Below, piece by piece: positions 1 to 11,266 of a DNA stretch of 64,000 nt. Origin of the DNA: Physcia stellaris (taxonomy: Eukaryota > Ascomycota > Lecanoromycetes > Caliciales > Physciaceae). Position 1 is the first letter of the stretch; each line of letters begins with the position of its first letter. A program made the translations under genes and the position numbers. The notes below the pieces were generated by a model. The model made no database searches and had not been told where the DNA came from. It worked only from the letters and a program-made list of their open reading frames with translations. The stretch covers positions 992,001-1,056,000 of the forward strand of contig JABSSW010000001.1 in NCBI GenBank assembly GCA_018902385.1. The letters run 5' to 3'.

Positions 1-1312
1 TGCGACCATTGTTGAGGTGCTTAGGGAAGCTTTCGTCCCGATGATCCCAGCGGTGTTTCCTAGGGTCATGGACCATCTGGCAACCAGCATTGAAGAAGGT
101 GTTGAGAATCCAAGATTGCATAACGCTGTATATACTTTCGTCACCGCGCTGTTAGTCTATTTGCCTTGGATTGTCCATGGATCCTCCTTAGACCGTTTGT
201 TAAAATTATCTTACGAATCAGCCAATGCCGAAATAGGCGACGCTTGCGATCAGCTACGCTCGGATGCATTGCAGCTTGCCGCGAAATCGGTTGAACCAAA
301 GGAATGTCTATTGGCTCTAGACCGGACGTGGACCTTTGCAATGGCCGAAGGTCCCTTGGTGAGGTCTGCTCATTGTTTCCTACAATGCCTACTAATACTG
401 GCTTAGGCTATCAAAGAATTTCTTGGAATCCTTTCTCTGGTAATTGAGCGAGAAGCAAAATCTGCGGTTGCTAAACAGTCAGATCTACTCGCGAACTTGT
501 TCATCAAAGCTTTCGATCTCCGCCGTATCCAGTGCTCACCACGCACACAGGAGAGTTACGAGGAAGACGAAATAGAAGAGGTAGAGGCAGCTGTGAGCGA
601 TTCTTTGATTGCAATGGTGTACAAGCTGAACGACAGCGTCTTTCGACCAATCTTCATCGGATTTTCCGAGTGGGCTAATAGCCCGAATCTGAAACTCGAC
701 AAAGATGCACGAGTGCAACGGCAGATTACCTGGTGGACATTTCAACTCAAGTTCTTCGCCACTTTGAGGTCTATTGTTACTAGCTATGTCGGGCTCACCC
801 TGGACGACGCCGTCGCCATTCTCAATACGATCGTGCTCGAAAATACCGACTCTAGACTCCTTTGGCGTCGTGTCATTCTGACTCTACACTCGGCTTTCGA
901 GCACGACCAGGACGATTTCTTCCAGACTCCTTCCCACTTTGGACCCATCTGCGCGGCCCTCGTCTCGCAGCTGCACCGTTGTGCTGCAGAAGACATTCTC
1001 CTTCCAGACCTCATCTCCGCAATAACCGCGTTAGCGACCACCACAGATTCTCCGCAGCAACACAAATCTCTCTGCAGCCCACTCTTGCAGTTGATACATC
1101 ACGACAGCGTTGCTGTCAAACTAGCTGCCATCAAGTGCCAGATGAGTTTGACGGAAAAACTTGGTGAGGAATGGCTTGCGCAGTTGTCGGAAATGTTACC
1201 AGCCATAAGCGAGGGCATGGAGGATGAGGAGCACGTTGAGATAGAGGTCAGGAAATGGGTCAAGCGAATAGAAGAAATACTCGGTGAAGACATCGGGCCA
1301 ATGTTACAGTAG
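1..1312 (+). CDS. UTP10: UTP10/HEATR1, U3 snoRNP-associated HEAT-repeat protein (5' end outside window)
   Basis: C-terminal part of the large HEAT-repeat protein of the SSU processome, which acts in the nucleolus in early 18S pre-rRNA processing. The frame is already open at base 2, so the start lies outside the window. Two exons are visible, about 2-358 and 407-1312, separated by a 48-nt phase-0 intron (GTGAGG donor, CTAAT branch region, TTAG acceptor). The second exon holds the BP28CT-type region: YKLND followed by FRPIF, and it ends in the typical tail with VRKWVKRIEEILGE close to the stop. The lengths close in frame. The gene converges on the RNR-inhibitor gene with only about 120 bp between the stops. 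Assignment rests on recognising the conserved C-terminal motifs of the family. Confidence 0.9.
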
Positions 1313-1430
1313 GTACATTACCAGATTTGTAGATAGTCCCTTCTGTTATGGTATTGGAATCAGCTCCTAGCGTTCCCAAGTCAGAGGACTTGCGACCTGT
1401 GATGCATTCACCACAAATCGTGCAATTTCT

Positions 1431-2132
1431 TCAGACCCATTCGTTCTCCCGTACCATACAGTCTTCGAATTTCAAGAAAGTTGCATCTTCAAAGTCATCG
1501 ATGTCCATGATGGTGCATGAATCCTGCGTTTCCTTGATCGGCAGCACCCGGCTGCATCTGCGTGTCTTTGGCTGCAATATAGGCCTCAATGCATCCGGCT
1601 GTGATAGCTTGATTTGTGGCAGCGGATGCGACCCCAAAGGATTAGGATACGATATCCCGTCGCTATCCTCATCTTGATAGCACCGCTTGCCAGGAGCCTT
1701 GACAGGGGGATGACGGGAAACTGTGGCCGTTGATTCTTGGCTCGAAGGGTATCCATCTAGATCCCATTCCAGAGCCGGCACCTCGTCGTCATCGTCCAGC
1801 TCTCGATCGCGCTCTTTTTCTTCTTCTTCTTCTTCTTGTTGTTGTACTAAATTCCCGGTCCTGAGGATGCCACAATAAGGCATCAAGCCCGGTGCCGCTA
1901 CGCCGAGATTCTGCCGGCAGCTTCCGGTGCTCTGGGTAAGCTGCGCGCTCTTGGAGGCTTTCAAGGCGGTGTTCTGGTAGCCTTCGGACACGGATTTACG
2001 GATCCGCATGCCGACGCTCAAGAGAGAGGTTTGGATCGTCGCGGGCAGTTGAGGGGCGTGTGGAGCAGGTGCGGTGTCGTGTCTCGGGTTGTGGCGGAAG
2101 GGGCGCTTGACGGAGCGGGTGGAGGTGGCCAT
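1431..2132 (-). CDS. ribonucleotide reductase inhibitor family protein (Spd1/Dif1-like)
   Basis: Single-exon gene of 233 codons. The diagnostic element is GMRIRKSVSEGYQ about 40 residues in, the conserved signature of the fungal RNR-inhibitor/Dif1/Spd1 group, which controls ribonucleotide reductase localisation or activity during S phase and DNA damage. Downstream are a low-complexity acidic run (six Glu from a TTC repeat on the plus strand, then Asp-rich), the family-like PALEWDLDGYP motif and an acidic C-terminus with DDFEDATFLKFE. The frame is open upstream to 2240, but the Met at 2132 followed by a basic TRSVKRPF stretch is the likely start; the upstream extension is Pro-rich and unconvincing. 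The tail carries hydrophobic and acidic residues suited to protein binding (inference). Confidence 0.75.
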   Translation of the reverse strand: MATSTRSVKRPFRHNPRHDTAPAPHAPQLPATIQTSLLSVGMRIRKSVSEGYQNTALKASKSAQLTQSTGSCRQNLGVAAPGLMPYCGILRTGNLVQQQEEEEEEKERDRELDDDDEVPALEWDLDGYPSSQESTATVSRHPPVKAPGKRCYQDEDSDGISYPNPLGSHPLPQIKLSQPDALRPILQPKTRRCSRVLPIKETQDSCTIMDIDDFEDATFLKFEDCMVRENEWV

Positions 2133-2514
2133 TGCCGGTGGTGGAGAGGCTAGGAGAGGCTTTGGAGGGGAGTAGAATCGGGGATGATTGATAGGTAGTG
2201 GTGTTTGGCAGTAGGGTGGTGGTTTGATGGGGGAGCGCACAATTCAATGGGTGAGGGTGGGGATAGAAGGACGTGTTTAGCGACGCGAGCTGATCGATTC
2301 ACGCGTCTTTAGCGTGCTCTTATCATAGGGCAAGTGACGTGGCACATGTGTTTTCTATCAAAGATCCACAAAGCTCTACCTAGTATTGCAATGTCGCATG
2401 CCTCTAACCATCTTTCAAGAAGGCCTTGTGCCTTTATCTGCTTTTGCTCCGCCTTTCCACTCCTAGAAGTTGAGACCACTCAGCCTCTCTCCACTTCTCC
2501 TTGCTTCTCCGAGC

Positions 2515-5500
2515 TCAGACTGTGAGTATGCACTTGTCATGTGGATGCCATGCCTTCTCGCCCTTGCCACAACTATCGACACGAGCGGTATCCTTGACAC
2601 AGTCCACTTTTTTGCTACCGCAAGTTACCACACCTCTCGCATCCTCACTCTCTTTGCGGTAGAAGCAGTTTGTACCCGCAGCGTTGAAGAGACCTACAGT
2701 CAGCGGATAACTGATCGATATAGTCGGACCGCTACCGGAGGCGCTGGGCTCTGTGAAGGTCGGATCCCCGCATTTGTCCTTCTCGGCGTCAGGCGACTCG
2801 GCGAAGACGGCCCAGAGATTTTCGGTCCGGGCTGTCGTACCTACGCCCGGTTTCACCTGATTGTAATCGACAAAGTAGCCGACCCGGAAAGTGGTCGATG
2901 CTGTGGGATCTGGATCCGGTACAGAGACTGGGGGATCCCCAGACGTGCAAACAACCTCTTGGTGAAAATCATTCAGATCTCCGCGTGCACAGCTATTTTG
3001 CACATGGCTTCTGTCCTCCTTCTTTATCGTGCATTTAACCTGGTTGTAGAATTACGAGTCAGCCTCCTGAAGAATTGAGAAGGTAAGGAAGAAGGAAACA
3101 AGGCTCCGATGTTCACTTACTTCCGACTTGTCGGTGCAGTTGAATTCCCCGACTATGCCGCTCTGAAATTGATAGTAGCTGCACGTGGTTTGGTCCTTGC
3201 CGCCATATTTAGGAAACGGGTCTGTTTTCATCGGAAAATCAAGATGCTCCCCGAGCAGATCAGTCTTTTGATCTTTGTTCGAATAAATCAGAGCTTGTTT
3301 CTGGTCGTCCAAGCAGGCGTCGAAGCCAGTAATCGGTTCAGGTGTCAGTCGCACCCAGACATTCCAGATATAGTTCGTATCAGCACATCCTTCTAACTTG
3401 TCACAGTTTGCCCGATTGAGATAGAAGTAGCCAAGGTGGAATTCGACATAAGGACCTGGACGCGGACTAGGGGTCGGGGTAGGAGTCGGTGTACAACTGG
3501 GAATGTCGTTGCAATTGGCCCCATTCGCTGCAAACAGAGTGCAGACCTGACAGTTGGCCGTGATGACAGAGTGGGTTACCGGATCATTGATCGTTTGAGA
3601 CGGCAGGGTGTCGTATGCGCAATTACTAGTCTTTGGCCAAAGGTCTGAGTAGGTTTTGCTACCATCGCAAACGCAATAGGGGGAGTTTATTCCTCGACCA
3701 GGATCTTCGTTTACAGAGGAGCATGACGGTTTCGCTGTACTCAAGGGGGTAAACTTGGTCGTCGTATGGCCAACAGTCGTTGTTGTAGCCTTCCGCGATC
3801 TGCTGGTAGCTGGACTAGCATCGCCATCCTCACCCTGGTCTTCGTCTGGCGCGTCCGATACCAAGGGGCAGCTGCTCGCGGATGTCGTAGTCGCTGTTGG
3901 AGTGATTTTACAGCCAGTCACAAGGGACGAGCTCGTCGTTTTGCAGCTCAAAGTACCAGAGCTAGAGCCAGAGGTGAGAGAGGTACAAGAGACAAAGAAA
4001 TCGGTGACGACGGATGTCGAGCACGAGGTCGTAGACTCCTTTTCATCAGGATCAGAACCCCCTGAATCGCCGCCGCCTGAGTTCGGAGGCGGTGGAGGAG
4101 GAGGATGGGTGTCAATTGGGTCAATAAACCCATTCAAACCAGCACAATTGATGTAGCAATGATCGTTACAGAAGACGGCACTTGCGACAGCTGACGCAAG
4201 TGGCCCAAGGATTGGAATAGCTCCAACAAGACCGGCGGCTGGATTGCAAGGATGCCCGCAACCTGTTTTGCATTTGTCCTTTGGGTCTCCAGCAGAATGC
4301 GTTACATGCGGTGGATCCACGCAAGTTGTACAGGGGCCCTCCTGCGGCGGGTAAAGCCAGCCTGATGTTGTCGGGTAAGGGAAGGGTGGAAAGATAGGAG
4401 CACTGGTGGTGCTGCCTGGACGACCACCAGGTGGAAGGATGGTGCTGCTCGGACCACCACCAGGTGGAAGAATAGTGCTGCTCGGACCACCACCAGGTGG
4501 AAGAATAGTGCTGCTAGTAGCACCACCAGGTGGAAGGATGGTGCTGCTCGGACCACCACCTGGGGAACCCGATCCGATAGAAACACCAGTTGGTGAGCTT
4601 CCAGGTCCAGTTGAGTCGAGAGTCCAAGGAACAGGAATACGCTCCGATTTAGGGTATGGATATGGAGGCGGTGTGATGGTCCGTGTGACTGGAGGATGCG
4701 TGACTCCATCAAGGCTGAGAGGATTTGGGTCGTCTGTGATGGTGAAGGGTGGGGGGAGGATGCTCTTAGTAACTTGTATGACAGAGTTCGTGACGCCCGA
4801 AGTAATATTGACGTTCCACACATCAATCCTGTCTGTCGTCACAGGGGGAATTGTAAGTACTATTGGTTGGTGGTCTCAGAGTCAGCATTATCATTCACGG
4901 CCAAGCATCGAGTTGCAAGACATGTCCCTCAAGCCGAGTGATTAACGACATGTCTGTTGAGAGCCACGAGAAAGAAAGTGTTCTTAGATGACCTACCAGT
5001 AGTCTGTATGATCCGACCGAAGCCAGTCGACGTCGAAACCTGACCATTGCTAAGGGTCGTAACCTGGGAGGTTTTCCAAGCAACTTCCAACGACGTCGTG
5101 AAAGGAGGAAACGAAATGGTCGTAGGGCTCGACAGTGTCAAAGGAGGAAGGATGTAGAGGCAAGGCGGGTTACAATAGATCGTCGGGTTGGTGCTCGACC
5201 AGATGCTGGGGTCGACATAGATTACACCGCCGCCGTTACTGCTTGATGAGCTATCGCAAGGACCAGAAATGCACGAAGCACCACAGTGAGCATCATCGGC
5301 TCCACAAAAGCCCGAACTGGAGCAGCAAGCGCCGCCAGACCAGGAGCCACAGATGGAACCCCCGTGCAAAGGGCCGCAGGTTCCTGTTATCCCCAGTCAG
5401 CATTTCCATTTCGAGATCAGCATTGAGCTTCAGATCGAGTGTCTGGAATCTTATTAGAATGGAGATAGTCCAATAGTACGTACCATCCGTGGTTTCGCGT

Positions 5501-8500
5501 CCCTGTTGGCATGGACCGGATAGACAGCCGTTACCACAGTATTTGGGGCCACGGCCACAGAATCCCGAACTTGAACAGCACTAAAGCGGCACACCAGATC
5601 AGCGCAATGCCATGGAATAAGAGGGTGTGGATAACGTACACCTCCGTCGGGCCAGTCACCACAGACGGTACCGCCATTATTTGGGCCACAGCGTCCGTCT
5701 TTTGTCTTCGGTGCACTGTCTTCGGGATTTTCGTCGTTGCTATTCCGTAGGCAATGTTAGCATGTGGCGCCATCACGGCAAAGTTAGACGAGGCAACTGA
5801 CATTCCGTCACCGGATTGAAAATCAACACTCCAGATCATGGTACCACCAAAGCACATGCCACTTGCAAACTTCTTTTTCATTGCGACCGTCTCTTCGTCA
5901 TCGTAACCTATCCACTGGTCGTCCCACGTGATCTGCTTCATCATGGACTTCTCCAGGAGTTGTGGCTTGAGACCCTTCTCACGGATGTAGCTCCTATATG
6001 TTCAATCAGCGACCGCCCCCAGAGCTGACTAGCTAAAGCAACACGAAGACTGACTTGATTTCTGCCAGGGAGAGAACGCCATTGAAATTCGTGCAAGGTC
6101 CCGGCAGGCTAGGGCCGCTGAAAGGACACTCTAGTTGATTGCATCCGCCGCTGGCCAGGGTGTATCCTCTATCACAAAGGTCAATAGCAGGAACAATCTC
6201 GAACGATAAGCTAAGAATACATACCGGCCGTAGTAGGCAAGGCCGAAATTGATCTTGGAAGGATTAAGATTGTCGAACCACAGTGGGAGCGTGTCGTTGT
6301 AGATCTCTCGTATATCCGTTTGGCCTCGGACTTTGGACCCCAACGTCTCGATGTCAGCGTCCCAGAAGCCGTGAAGATCGTAAGCCATGAACCCGAAGAA
6401 ATCGACATACGGCTCCATAGCCTTAGCGTCAAATCCTCGCAAGTACCAGTAGTCCGGAGCGAGCGTTAGGCTAAGCCCGTACTGGTCTCCGAAGGCTGCC
6501 TTCATCTCTTTGACAAGCGAGACATAATTCGCTGTATCGTCCCGCTTTCCTCCGCGTTCAGGGGTGCCGGGATATTCCCAATCCAGATCTACGCCCTGAA
6601 AGCCGTACTTACTCATGAAGTCCTTCAGACCAGATATGAAGGCAGCTCGGTTTGCCTGGGAGGAAGACAAGTCGCTCCTGTAATAATGATCAGCAAAGGA
6701 AAACTTTTTTGGGCAAAGATGCCAAGAATGACATACCAAGTATTCCGAGTTGGTCCAGGATCACTGAAATCAAAGCCTCCAATGGCTATCCAAGTCTTCA
6801 ATTTCGATGATTGGAGCTTCGTAAAATCAGTGTACCGGTTTTCATCGCCGGCGTTGGCTGGGATAGTGGCAAAGCTATGGGGATCGATCTTGGCGAATGC
6901 ATAATACAGATGAGTGTAATCATCCGTGTTGATTTGGCTTGGAGATACTCGATTGCAAATACGGTCCCGCGTGTTGGAAGCTTGATAGTAGCCGATTGTT
7001 CGACCATTCGCAGAACCCGCTCCTGCATCGCACGAGGGAGCAGGAATGACTGTACAGAGGCCAAACTAGGAGAGAGGATTAAAGTCAGTGTCTCGGTTTG
7101 CTTCCCAATTGCAAGCCCAGCTATCAAATTACCTTTTCTTGACACGGAGTCATCTTGTTTTCATCAGGGTTACCGCAGTGAAGCTCATCAGTCTAGTCTA
7201 AAGGTTAGTACGGATCGAATATATAGGTTCTGCCCTTCGCGTATTATGGCGAGGGAAATAGAGCCGGACTTACACCGCACCAGCCTAAGGGATTGGATGT
7301 TAGCATTTATTTCTTCATTTAGACTATTCCATTGGGTGGCACCAAGTGATGCAGTTCGGCTTGAGCAGAGATCTCCAAATAACAAACGGCTCCCTGAGTC
7401 TGAATACAAGGAGAGGAATTTGACCTGTTCGTACTCCATTCCTATTGCGATGCTCCAAGAGCATGCGACTTTCGGGATCTTACACCCGTTTAGAGTGAGT
7501 GGCGTGTGCGATGCTCGAATAGGGCAATTGCACCATGCAGGCCGTGGGAAAGAGGCAAAAGAGAAATGAAATGTGCTTACCGTAGTACGAGCAGCAAAGA
7601 TTCATACCACACTTCAGTGATGCGCCTTCGCTGTACCTACCACACATGGCAGTGGAGTTACAGTTCGAGATGCAATTATCGTCACTACAATAATCCGGTC
7701 CATAGCCGCACTTGCCACCTTTGGAGCAACTGGTCTGGGTCAGCATTGATGTTCAGGCAAGATCCTCATGCTTTGATTGAGGGTAAGGCTCAAAATTCGA
7801 AGGGTAATATTCATACCAACTACGCAAGCGTTAGTGATTGACTTTTCGCCAGGACGAGAGACTATACCTCTTATCCGGACAAGGCTTGCCCGGAGCACAC
7901 GGTTCTGCGGCCCTCTTGACAAGTGGATGATACGGCACGACTGTGATAGATAGCTGGGTCAGCGTCTCACTTATCAGGTCATTATTGGATCGCAAGACTT
8001 ATTTCTTGAGCAAGCCGCTCCTGAGTCATGCCTTCATCCCGGAAAAGCAAAGGAGAAGACGCCAAAAGAAAAAACCTTACAGGGTGTTACGTCGCGTTGG
8101 ACATTTGTGCCTCCACCCCTCAATGCCAACCTAGGAACACCCAAGGTTGCATTGTGAAAGATCGCAGACTCATTTGCAGTGAAGAAAGCGTCCTTGGGAA
8201 TGGCAGAGGTGTCATTGATTGCTGCGAGTATAAAATCCCTGGAAAGTTCAATGATAGGCAACGCCTACGGAGAATTAGCAGCTTCACAGTAATGGATACT
8301 TGGATAAGACTTACAGGTGCATCCTCGATATTCTGTTGAAGCCAATGAGACCGATGAGCTAGATCCTATGGTTAGTAGACATCGGGATGTGTGGAGAAGT
8401 GTTGACTCACGAATCTCATTGACCGGCAGGTTGTTCACACCCTGAGAATTCGATACAGCTCGTGAGGCAAGACGAGACCACGTAGCCGTGCGACTGGTGG

Positions 8501-8594
8501 ACGAAGAAAGGTAGGGCACCAAAGATGTGGCAGCAACAAGCAGAAAGGATATTTTCAATGCCCCTCGGGCCATCCTGCCTACTGAAGCCACCAT
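2515..8594 (-). CDS. giant secreted GH18 chitinase, killer-toxin-like subgroup C, with three CBM18 modules
   Basis: I reconstruct 16 exons: 8594-8411, 8358-8315, 8264-8081, 7940-7868, 7729-7581, 7284-7274, 7192-7133, 7065-6737, 6677-6225, 6168-6055, 5993-5802, 5739-5640, 5580-5484, 5383-4997, 4859-3121, 3039-2515. They sum to 4641 nt (1546 aa) with every junction in phase. Order: signal peptide; N-terminal region ending in VPYHPLVKR; CBM18 at about 145-235 (Cys-rich, CCSYYGWCG); GH18 at about 250-595 with GYYQ, KTWIAIGGFDFSDP and GVDLDWEYP, catalytic Glu near 379; two further CBM18 modules at about 600-720; a Pro/Gly/Ser/Thr-rich stretch with 11-aa repeats; a Cys-containing C-terminal domain. 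Subgroup C chitinases are fungal enzymes linked to self or foreign cell-wall attack. I did not find a clear LysM. The 11-nt exon and the 296-nt intron before it are unusual. Exon borders near 7730-7867 are the least certain. Confidence 0.88.
4419..4561. repeat. 33-bp tandem repeat coding an 11-aa Pro/Gly/Ser repeat in the chitinase
   Basis: About four copies of a 33-bp unit; the conserved core on the plus strand is GGACCACCACCAGGTGGAAG with minor variants. Read on the minus strand it codes for GPSSTILPPGG-type units in the linker between the CBM18 modules and the C-terminal domain. Because the period is a multiple of three, copy-number change would alter linker length without breaking the frame. 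Confidence 0.9.
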
Positions 8595-9249
8595 GGTGAT
8601 GGTCCTGTAAGGAGGATAGCGGATGAAAGAATCGGCTCTCTTCTCTGGAACCCAATGAGTGATGCAAACCCAGATTTTGGGAGGAGATTCGGGAGAAGAA
8701 TTGATGGAGAAGGAAATCTGGCAGCTCCAGAATTGAAGTACTTGACTGAGTCGCTCATTAAACCTTAATTGACAGTTCTAATCACGGCCCAGGATCTAAT
8801 CTCCAGGGAGTGTTATGAAATCACTTGAAGAGACACAGATACCTCTAGGACACAATAATAGAGCTCATTTCCACTGGCCTTACTAGCTCCTGTAGAAACA
8901 AAGAGATTTCAAACGCAGCGTGACTTGGAATGTGATAAGCCCAGGTGTAGCGAGCTGTTTTTAACAAGGCTCGATTCTCACGAGATGAATAACCAAGTTT
9001 GATATGTCTGTGTCTCAGGCCGGTCAAATCTTCTACCATGAGCCTTGACCTTTAAGAGGCAGAGTGTTAGATTAGTAGCCTGTGGTAAGGTATTCAATCG
9101 TGCTTACTTGCGTCTCTATTAATCAAGACCTCTGTACTACTTCGCAGAACCATTTTGTTGCCTTCAGACCAGCGGACACAACATTTGGACTTCAGGGCTC
9201 TCAGCGCGGCCTCCATGCCTTTGTCATTCTTGCAGTCTCTGCACTGTGC
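8595..9249. other. intergenic, chitinase upstream region
   Basis: Holds the presumed promoter of the chitinase gene. Short frames here show no family features and no codon structure I can support. No clear TATA box was identified. Confidence 0.4.
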
Positions 9250-10630
9250 TTCTTTGCGTTTAAGTATCACCCGTAATTACCTTCGACCACTGGTAATGGG
9301 CGTACCACATCATTGATCAATGGCTCTACCATTGAGCTCGCCAAGAGAGTCACAGTTCCCTTTGGCCATGAACAAGCCCACAACTTTTCCAACCCTCTCA
9401 AGTCACAGAGCCCTGCCCGTGTTCAAAAGCGAGTGTTGGGCTTCTTTGACGCTATCTGCAAGGGCGAGAAGCATTTCTTGAATATTGCTAGAGCCTTCTT
9501 TTCTGAATCCGGGTCTGCACGTACATAGTCTGTCCAAGAGATTGAAGATGCCGGCTGGACAATTGATGGCGATTTTTTATTGAATGTCCCGAACGCCACA
9601 CGACCTGCGTTAAAGGGGTTCAATATTAAGGATGATGCTGACTCGAACAAGATAAGATATGCCACGCAGGACAAATCTTACACGAGCGTTGGAGAACCCA
9701 AGAAGTAAGGCAATCCGAGCATGATGTTCACCTGACACCAACTTACTGGTACATAGGAATCTAACGTTTGGGCAGTATTATCAGTTGTACAATCTTTCGG
9801 GCAATGCAATCATATGCCCCGATAATGCTGCCCCAGGCCATTTTCTTAATTCAATGAGAGAGGGTAGGTCGATTTGTGTCTTCAAGCCGAGATTTGGAAC
9901 ATTGACTCGAACTTGAAACAGCGAGAGGGCTTCCGGAAGTCAAAGACTATTCGAAAGAATGGAAGGAACTTCTGCCAACAATTAATAGATGGTTAGTCAA
10001 TTTCAGAAGTTCCACTTCTTCTGAATACGCTTCGTGTTGCTAACGCAGTGGAATTGCGATACATGTTTCATTCTTTGAGAAATCTTGCTGATGAGGCTAT
10101 GCTGACTGGGAAATTACTTCAGGTCCGACGTGGTGTGGTATTGTAGAGTCCCCTCTACCCTTCTCTTCCCTGCGATAAGATTCACCTACCGCTTGAGTCT
10201 GACAAAGATGAGAGCTCAGAGTATCGAGAAGAATCTCAACGGAACTCACCTCTCTGCAAGGCAATGCTGATTTCTGAGCCCGTTTAGGGGCATTTGGTCC
10301 GATACTGCTGGCGGCGCAGCAGGCTCCTTGTAGTACATTTTTCGCGACAACATAGCGACCGAGGACACCAAAGCGATCATTGACGAAGCTATCGCCCCTA
10401 AGAATATTGGAGACCTAGCGTGGCCGGGGAAGACATTCAGTCAGGATGATATCGGTGGACAAGCACTCATGGGAACTCCTCGTGGAGCTGGGATCGCCTG
10501 GATGCTCATTGACCACGTCGACGTGTTGGGTAGGAGGGACATTGAGAATACCGTCTATTCTGGGCCCGGAGCCCAGCCCGGTCAAATCTACTACTACATG
10601 GTCTTCAATTTGAAAAGATTCGGTACATAA
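9250..10630 (+). pseudogene. decayed protein-coding gene, family not recognised, head-to-head with the chitinase gene
   Basis: Several consecutive stretches read like real protein: one from about 9313 with VPFGHEQAHNF and an Ala/Phe-rich helix, one at 9760-9990 with LTFGQYYQLYNLSGNA and WKELLPTINR, and one at 10350-10630 with GTPRGAGIAWMLIDH. Plausible introns lie between them, but I cannot assemble a complete reading frame, so I treat the locus as a gene remnant with several disruptions. The last piece faintly recalls uncharacterised fungal proteins with a GTPxGxGVAxxL motif that I associate, from memory, with the neighbourhood of large chitinases; this is not verified. No mobile-element protein motif is visible. 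Confidence 0.45.
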
Positions 10631-10661
10631 TGAGGGCATACTTTGTAAGTGAAGAATGAGC

Positions 10662-10988
10662 ATTTCTCGATTTCGAAACGCTTGCGAATCCTTGGCAATT
10701 TTTTTTACCACATACCTCACCTCTCACCAAGATTATTTCACAAACCTAACCCTGATTGCACATTTCGCCCGATTCAATGAGCCACATTTTATCATTTCGA
10801 TCAAAAATTGACTTTGAAGCATCATTTTACTTCATTGTAATCGTATAAATTCACAAAGCAGTCGTTGTTGTTTTTGAACGATTTGAACACGTTGTTGTTG
10901 AGTTTTATTGCGTTGAAAATTGAAGATTGAAAGGAATGTGGTAAAAAAAAATTGCCAAGCATTCGCAAGCGTTTCGAAATCGAGAAAT
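10662..10988. repeat. inverted-repeat element, about 327 bp, MITE-like
   Basis: Arms 10662-10713 and 10936-10988 are reverse complements over about 52 bp, with one mismatch and a one-base difference in an A run. The arm begins TTTCTCGATTTCGAAACGC. The core is AT-rich with no coding frame. The right arm is followed by TA while the left is preceded by CA, which could be a decayed TA target duplication. Family undetermined. Confidence 0.7.
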
Positions 10989-11073
10989 AATCGCTTCGGA
11001 GGATTAAGCTGATGATCACCCGGGCCTCTGCGGGTTCCCGGACTAGCCGAATGTCTCATAACTCGATGCAGTA

Positions 11074-11266
11074 CGGAGATCCGCACCAAAAGTCCTGATG
11101 TGCGCTAAAAACAGGGGGTAATTAGAGGGGGCAGAAGTAAGCACCTAAAGATGTTGTGGGGGTATGCCCAAGCCGCCCAAGGCGGGCTGCTGGGGGTAGC
11201 TGCTGCTTTTCTAACCCTAAAAATTCAATAATCTTGGCACATCAGGACTTTTGGTGCGGGTCTCCG
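11074..11266. mobile_element. 193-bp MITE with 30-bp terminal inverted repeats and TA flanks (Tc1/mariner type)
   Basis: Arms 11074-11103 and 11237-11266 match as reverse complements with a single difference; the terminus reads CGGAGATCCGCACCAAAAGT on the left. A TA dinucleotide flanks each side (11072-11073, 11267-11268), as expected for a Tc1/mariner-type target-site duplication. The core is non-coding, so the element would be non-autonomous. No transposase and no second copy were seen in this window. Confidence 0.75.

Noticed and set aside
3755-4156. 133-codon plus-strand frame
   Set aside because: Antisense to the low-complexity part of the large chitinase exon; no independent features.
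4406-4945. 179-codon plus-strand frame over the chitinase linker
   Set aside because: It is the antisense image of the 33-bp repeats; the minus-strand reading fits the chitinase exons in phase.
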